From Burkholderia multivorans ATCC BAA-247 (lineage in GTDB: Bacteria; Pseudomonadota; Gammaproteobacteria; Burkholderiales; Burkholderiaceae): a stretch of 64,000 bases of DNA. Of this stretch, positions 59,229-64,000 are shown one piece after another. The DNA is taken from the NCBI RefSeq assembly GCF_000959525.1, contig NZ_CP009832.1:2170001-2234000 (forward strand), read 5' to 3'. Numbering within the stretch: the stretch's first letter is position 1; each line of letters starts with the position of its first letter. The notes beneath the pieces were generated by a model that had not been told where the DNA came from, did no database searches, and was given only the letters and a program-made list of their open reading frames with translations. Position numbers and translations under genes: made by a program.

Positions 59229-60004
59229 GAAAGGGAGTCGGCGTTTTGCGACTGCGGCTCGAGCTGCGCGCTGGTGCGGCCGAAGCGGCGCTCGCGCTCG
59301 GTATACGACGCGAGCGCTTCGGCAAGCGCCGCGCCGTCGAAATCCGGCCAGTATTTGTTCGTGAAATAGAACTCGGCGTAGGCGAGCTGCCACAGCAGGA
59401 AGTTGCTGACGCGCTGCTCGCCGCCCGTGCGGATGAACAGATCGGGCTCCGGCGCGTACGCCATCGCCAGGTGCGGCGCAAAGGACTCTTCGGTCACTTC
59501 GACCTCGCGACCCTCGCGCGCGGCCTGCTCGACGAGTTTCTTCGTCGCCTGCAGGATGTCCCAACGGCCGCCGTAGTTCGCGGCGATCGTCAGCGTGAGA
59601 CGCGTGTTGCGCGCCGTCTTGGTCTCGGCGCGGCGGATCAGTTCGCGGATGCGCGGCTCGAAGCGCTCGAGATCGCCGACCACGCGCAGCCGGATGCCGT
59701 TCGCATGCAGCTTGCCGATCTCGCGCTCGAGCGCGGTGATGAACAGCCGCATCAGGAACGACACTTCGTCGGACGGGCGCCGCCAGTTTTCCGAGCTGAA
59801 CGCGAACAGCGTCAGATATTCGACGCCCGCGCGCGCGCAGCCTTCGACCACGGCCCGCACGGCGTCGACGCCGCGCGTATGCCCGGCGACGCGCGGCAAG
59901 CGGCGTTCGGTCGCCCAACGGCCGTTGCCGTCCATGATGATCGCGATATGACGCGGCACGACGCCGACGTCAGGCACGCGAACGGTAGAGCTGGTATAGG
60001 TCAT
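59222..60004 (-). CDS. uppS: Undecaprenyl diphosphate synthase
   Basis: A 260-residue cis-prenyltransferase making the C55 carrier for peptidoglycan and O-antigen. The catalytic Asp25 is in [12 protein letters not shown]. Other conserved parts are [29 protein letters not shown] and the C-terminal [26 protein letters not shown] with TNKYWPDF. The last 20 residues are variable. Coupled to cdsA by overlap. Confidence 0.98.
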   Translation of the reverse strand: MTYTSSTVRVPDVGVVPRHIAIIMDGNGRWATERRLPRVAGHTRGVDAVRAVVEGCARAGVEYLTLFAFSSENWRRPSDEVSFLMRLFITALEREIGKLHANGIRLRVVGDLERFEPRIRELIRRAETKTARNTRLTLTIAANYGGRWDILQATKKLVEQAAREGREVEVTEESFAPHLAMAYAPEPDLFIRTGGEQRVSNFLLWQLAYAEFYFTNKYWPDFDGAALAEALASYTERERRFGRTSAQLEPQSQNADSLSC

Positions 60005-60053
60005 GGCCGTTGAGACAGGGATGCGGGAAGGAGGCGGCGCGCGACGACGGTCG

Positions 60054-60614
60054 TCAGACCGTCATGATCTCGGCTTCCTTGGTCTGCACGAGCTTGTCGA
60101 TTTCGGCGACGTGCTTGTCGGTGAGCTTCTGCACGTCGTCGCCGGCACGGCGCTCGTCGTCTTCCGAGATTTCCTTGTCCTTCACGAGCTTCTTCAGCGC
60201 TTCGTTCGCGTCGCGGCGCAGGTTGCGGATCGCGACCTTCGCGGTCTCGCCTTCGCCCTTTACGACCTTGGTCAGCTCGCGGCGGCGCTCTTCGGTCAGC
60301 GGCGGCATCGGCACGCGGATCAGGTCGCCGGCCGTCGCCGGGTTCAGGCCCAGATCGGCTTCGCGGATCGCCTTCTCGACCTTCGCGACCATGTTCTTTT
60401 CCCACGGCTGCACGCCGATCGTACGCGCATCGACGAGCGTCAGGTTCGCGACCTGCGAAATCGGCACCATCGATCCGTAGTAGTCGACCTGCACGTGATC
60501 GAGCAGACCGGTGTGCGCGCGGCCCGTGCGGATCTTCGCCAGATCGTTCTTGAACGCTTCGATCGAGCGCTGCATCTTCTGCTCGACGCCCTTCTTGATA
60601 TCAGCGACACTCAT
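60054..60614 (-). CDS. frr: Ribosome recycling factor
   Basis: A 186-residue factor that splits post-termination ribosomes with EF-G. It starts [39 protein letters not shown] and has the tRNA-mimic features ([40 protein letters not shown]). It lies between pyrH and uppS, as in most proteobacteria. Confidence 0.99.
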   Translation of the reverse strand: MSVADIKKGVEQKMQRSIEAFKNDLAKIRTGRAHTGLLDHVQVDYYGSMVPISQVANLTLVDARTIGVQPWEKNMVAKVEKAIREADLGLNPATAGDLIRVPMPPLTEERRRELTKVVKGEGETAKVAIRNLRRDANEALKKLVKDKEISEDDERRAGDDVQKLTDKHVAEIDKLVQTKEAEIMTV

Positions 60615-60718
60615 TTCAACCTCCGAACCTTCAAACCTTCAAAGAACGCGGGCCGCCCGGCGCGCGCAGCGCGCGCCGCAGCCGGTTGCCCACGCCGCTT
60701 GCCCGCATCCGCGGGAGT

Positions 60719-61585
<867 letters not shown>

Positions 61586-62467
61586 TTACTGCTGCTTTGC
61601 TGCTGCGACTTGCGCGGCCACTTCGGCGGCGAAATCGTCCTGGCGCTTTTCGATGCCTTCGCCGACGACGAACAGCGCGAACTTCTGCACTGCGGCATTC
61701 GCGGCCTTCAGCATCTGCTCGATCGTCTGCTTGTCGTTCTTCACGAACGGCTGGTTCAGCAGCGACACTTCCTTCAGGAACTTCTGGACGCTGCCGTCGA
61801 CCATCTTCGCGACGATCTCGGCCGGCTTGCCCGATTCGGCCGCCTTCTGCTCGGCGACGCGACGCTCCTTCTCGATCAGGTCCGCCGGCACTTCGTCGGC
61901 CGACAGCGAAACCGGCTTCATCGCCGCGACGTGCATCGCGACGTCCTTGCCGACCTGCTCGTCCGCGCCCGTGTATTCGACCATCACGCCGATGCGGCTG
62001 CCGTGCAGGTAGGTCGCCAGCTTGTTCGCCGTCTCGAAACGGACGAAGCGGCGGATCGAGATGTTTTCGCCGATCTTGCCGACGAGCGCGAGGCGCACTT
62101 CATCGACCGTCTTGCCGTCGAGCGGCAGTGCCGACAGCGCAGCGACGTCGGCCGGGTTCTTCGTCGCGACGAGTTCCGCGACTTGCTTCGCGAACGCGTT
62201 GAAATCGTCGTTCTTCGCGACGAAGTCGGTTTCGCAGTTCAGCTCGACGAGCGCGCCGGCATTGCCGCCGACGAACGATGCGACGACGCCTTCGGCCGTC
62301 ACGCGCGATGCCGCCTTGCTCGCCTTGTTGCCGAGCTTCACGCGCAGCAGCTCTTCAGCCTTGGCCATGTCGCCGTCGGCTTCGGTCAGCGCCTTCTTGC
62401 ACTCCATCATCGGTGCGTCGGTCTTTGCGCGCAGTTCTGCCACCATGCTTGCGGTAATTGCCGCCAT
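61586..62467 (-). CDS. tsf: Elongation factor Ts
   Basis: A 293-residue guanine nucleotide exchange factor for EF-Tu. It begins [27 protein letters not shown] and has TDFVAKN in the core domain. Two adjacent ATGs occur at 62470 and 62467. The second is chosen since AAGGAG is then 6 nt upstream. It is co-transcribed with rpsB through an intergenic attenuator-like hairpin. Confidence 0.98.
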   Translation of the reverse strand: MAAITASMVAELRAKTDAPMMECKKALTEADGDMAKAEELLRVKLGNKASKAASRVTAEGVVASFVGGNAGALVELNCETDFVAKNDDFNAFAKQVAELVATKNPADVAALSALPLDGKTVDEVRLALVGKIGENISIRRFVRFETANKLATYLHGSRIGVMVEYTGADEQVGKDVAMHVAAMKPVSLSADEVPADLIEKERRVAEQKAAESGKPAEIVAKMVDGSVQKFLKEVSLLNQPFVKNDKQTIEQMLKAANAAVQKFALFVVGEGIEKRQDDFAAEVAAQVAAAKQQ

Positions 62468-62574
62468 CATTCGCTCCTTGAGTCTGTATTCACAACGCCG
62501 CCCGCTTGGACGCGAACGGCCGAGATTCGTTTCCGGACCCGCGCCGCGACGGCGCGATCAGGTCCGGCGCACAA

Positions 62575-62611
62575 GCTTAAAAAAAGGGGGCCTGTTGAGA
62601 GCCCCCTTTTT
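62575..62611 (-). terminator. Terminator/attenuator between rpsB and tsf
   Basis: A 10-bp stem AAAAGGGGGC/GCCCCCTTTT (62582-62591, 62601-62610; 9-nt loop). On the minus strand it is followed by a run of U and then AAGCTTG. A strong hairpin inside the rpsB-tsf transcript probably reduces tsf relative to rpsB. Confidence 0.85.
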
Positions 62612-62629
62612 GCGCCGGCTCGGGGCCGG

Positions 62630-63370
62630 TTACGCGTTCTCCTCGACGTATTCGTCGTCGCCGCGCACCGCCTGGACCACTTCGTTGACCGCGTTCGCAC
62701 GGCCTTCGAGGATCGCGTCGGCCACGCCTTGCGCGTACAGCGCGACTGCCTTGCTCGAGTCGTCGTTGCCCGGGATCACGTAGTCCACACCTTCCGGCGA
62801 GTGGTTCGTGTCGACCACGGCGATGACCGGCACGCCGAGCTTGTTCGCTTCGGTGACGGCGATCTTGTGGTAGCCGACGTCGACGACGAAGATCGCGTCC
62901 GGAATGCCGCCCATGTCCTTCACGCCGCCGATCGACTTCTGCAGCTTCGCGATTTCACGTTCGAACAGCAGCGCTTCCTTCTTGCTCATCTTCTCGAGCT
63001 CGCCCGCCTCGACTGCCGCTTCCATGTCCTTCAGGCGCTTGATCGACACCTTCAGCGTCTTGAAGTTGGTCAGCATGCCGCCGAGCCAGCGTGCGTTCAC
63101 GAACGGCATGCCCGCGCGCTGCGCTTCCTGCGCGATCGTGTCGCGCGACTGGCGCTTCGTGCCGACGAACAGGATCGTGCCGCGGTTCGCTGCCAGCTGA
63201 CGCACGTACTTCAGTGCGTCGTTGTACATCGGCAGCGTCTTTTCGAGGTTGATGATGTGAATCTTGTTGCGGTGACCGAAAATGAACGGAGCCATCTTCG
63301 GGTTCCAGAAGCGCGTCTGGTGACCGAAGTGGACACCCGCTTCCAGCATTTGGCGCATCGTGACTGCCAT
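62630..63370 (-). CDS. rpsB: 30S ribosomal protein S2
   Basis: A 246-residue ribosomal protein of the small-subunit body. It starts [26 protein letters not shown] and has the [36 protein letters not shown] and [20 protein letters not shown] motifs. The C terminus is acidic (DDEYVEENA). First gene of the large minus-strand cluster, with a leader of about 200 nt. Confidence 0.99.
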   Translation of the reverse strand: MAVTMRQMLEAGVHFGHQTRFWNPKMAPFIFGHRNKIHIINLEKTLPMYNDALKYVRQLAANRGTILFVGTKRQSRDTIAQEAQRAGMPFVNARWLGGMLTNFKTLKVSIKRLKDMEAAVEAGELEKMSKKEALLFEREIAKLQKSIGGVKDMGGIPDAIFVVDVGYHKIAVTEANKLGVPVIAVVDTNHSPEGVDYVIPGNDDSSKAVALYAQGVADAILEGRANAVNEVVQAVRGDDEYVEENA

Positions 63371-63753
63371 GTAAATTCTCCACGAGGGTTGGGTCTTAAG
63401 CCGGCTGCCGTACCCGCCGCGCGAACGCGCCCCGAAAGGTCGCCTGCTCCGCGCGGCCGGCACCCTGGTTGCGCCGGCTTGCGATTCGGCACGTGCGAAG
63501 GCGCGCGTGCCGCAAGCCTTCCACCGCGATGCCACTCCCCGACGATCGGGAAATCCGGCATTTGGATGTCGACTTAGCCAGAGAGTATAGCACGCCGATT
63601 TGTCGGCTCTCAAGTCGCGCACCACTTCCGGCTGCCGCGCGGCGCGCGGCCGGGCAATCCGCGAAAACCCGCATCCGCGCGGCCGCAAGGGGCTGCGACG
63701 GCCGCCATAAGGTGCGATAATCCGTCAATTCACCGCATTCCAGGCTCACCTCG
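63371..63753. promoter_or_regulatory. Divergent rpsB/map promoter region and long rpsB leader
   Basis: rpsB promoter on the minus strand: -35 TTGAGA (63608-63613), 18-nt spacer, -10 TATACT (63584-63589). It predicts a start near 63577 and an untranslated leader of about 205 nt, long enough for S2 autoregulatory structure. On the plus strand, TGCGATAAT (63713-63721) is an extended -10 for map, about 30 nt before its ATG. No gene is seen here. Confidence 0.65.
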
Positions 63754-64000
63754 ATGGCTATTACGCTCAAAAACGAACACGACATCGCCCAGATGCGCAT
63801 CGCCTGCCGTCTGGCGAGCGAAGTGCTCGATTTCATCACGCCGCACGTCGTCGCAGGGATCACGACCGCCGAACTCGACCGCCTCTGCCACGAATACATG
63901 GTCAACGAGCAAGGCACGATCCCCGCGCCGCTGAACTATCAGCCGCCCGGCTATCCGCCGTACCCGAAGGCCACCTGCATCTCGGTCAACGACGTGATCT
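63754..64000 (+). CDS. map: Methionine aminopeptidase, type I (truncated by window end)
   Basis: The first 82 codons of a type I methionine aminopeptidase that removes initiator Met from nascent proteins. Visible sequence: MAITLKNEHDIAQMRIACRLASEVLDFITPHV, then GITTAELDRLCHEYMV and NYQPPGYPPYPKATCISVNDVI, which is the substrate-pocket strand leading to the first conserved His just beyond the window. It is divergent from rpsB, the usual arrangement. Confidence 0.96.
   Translation, partial: MAITLKNEHDIAQMRIACRLASEVLDFITPHVVAGITTAELDRLCHEYMVNEQGTIPAPLNYQPPGYPPYPKATCISVNDVI

Overview
The window is GC-rich chromosomal DNA from a betaproteobacterium, almost certainly Burkholderia and most likely the Burkholderia cepacia complex. 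The grounds are strong G/C bias at third codon positions, ratA-rnfH divergent from smpB, ppsA divergent from ppsR, guaB and guaA separated by a small membrane protein, and the unbroken run rpsB-tsf-pyrH-frr-uppS-cdsA-dxr-rseP-bamA-ompH-lpxD-fabZ-lpxA-lpxB-rnhB-trmH. No rRNA, tRNA, insertion sequence, prophage or CRISPR array was seen. The species call is inference from gene order and protein resemblance; no search was run.

Layout. 0.5-6.4 kb: a PspA-like protein, a TPR membrane protein, MscL, an unknown protein, a beta-hydroxyacid dehydrogenase, a dodecin and a LysR regulator. 6.5-17.2 kb: a purine catabolic island with 8-oxoguanine deaminase, UraH, PuuD, AllA, Alc, UraD, PuuE, an allantoin/hydantoin-type racemase, an NCS1 permease and a GntR repressor. 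Together these can take 8-oxoguanine or urate to glyoxylate and urea. 17.5-19.5 kb: LD-carboxypeptidase, TadA and a DUF1992 protein.

19.7-28.5 kb is the most unusual part. A divergent MFS transporter faces an apparent operon of a HutC-type GntR regulator, an AprA-like FAD flavoprotein, an AprB-like two-cluster ferredoxin, a NitT/TauT-type ABC importer whose binding protein carries a NosL-like C-terminal extension, a HEAT-repeat protein and a DUF971 protein. The genes are tightly packed, several with ATGA overlaps. I read this as an uncharacterised uptake and redox system for a small, possibly sulfur-containing, substrate.

28.7-42.5 kb: a NUDIX hydrolase, a frameshifted 2'-5' RNA ligase, an SDR/MmyB-regulator pair, guaA and guaB, a small accessory cluster (DUF2182, DUF899, TPR/HTH regulator, beta-propeller), a DMT transporter, rnfH, ratA and smpB. 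42.5-47.7 kb: an SPFH/NfeD pair, then ppsA and its regulator ppsR facing each other across a divergent promoter region that contains a duplicated 21-bp element. 47.7-63.4 kb: the translation, isoprenoid, lipid A and outer-membrane biogenesis cluster, all on the minus strand. At the right edge map (truncated by the window) is divergent from rpsB.
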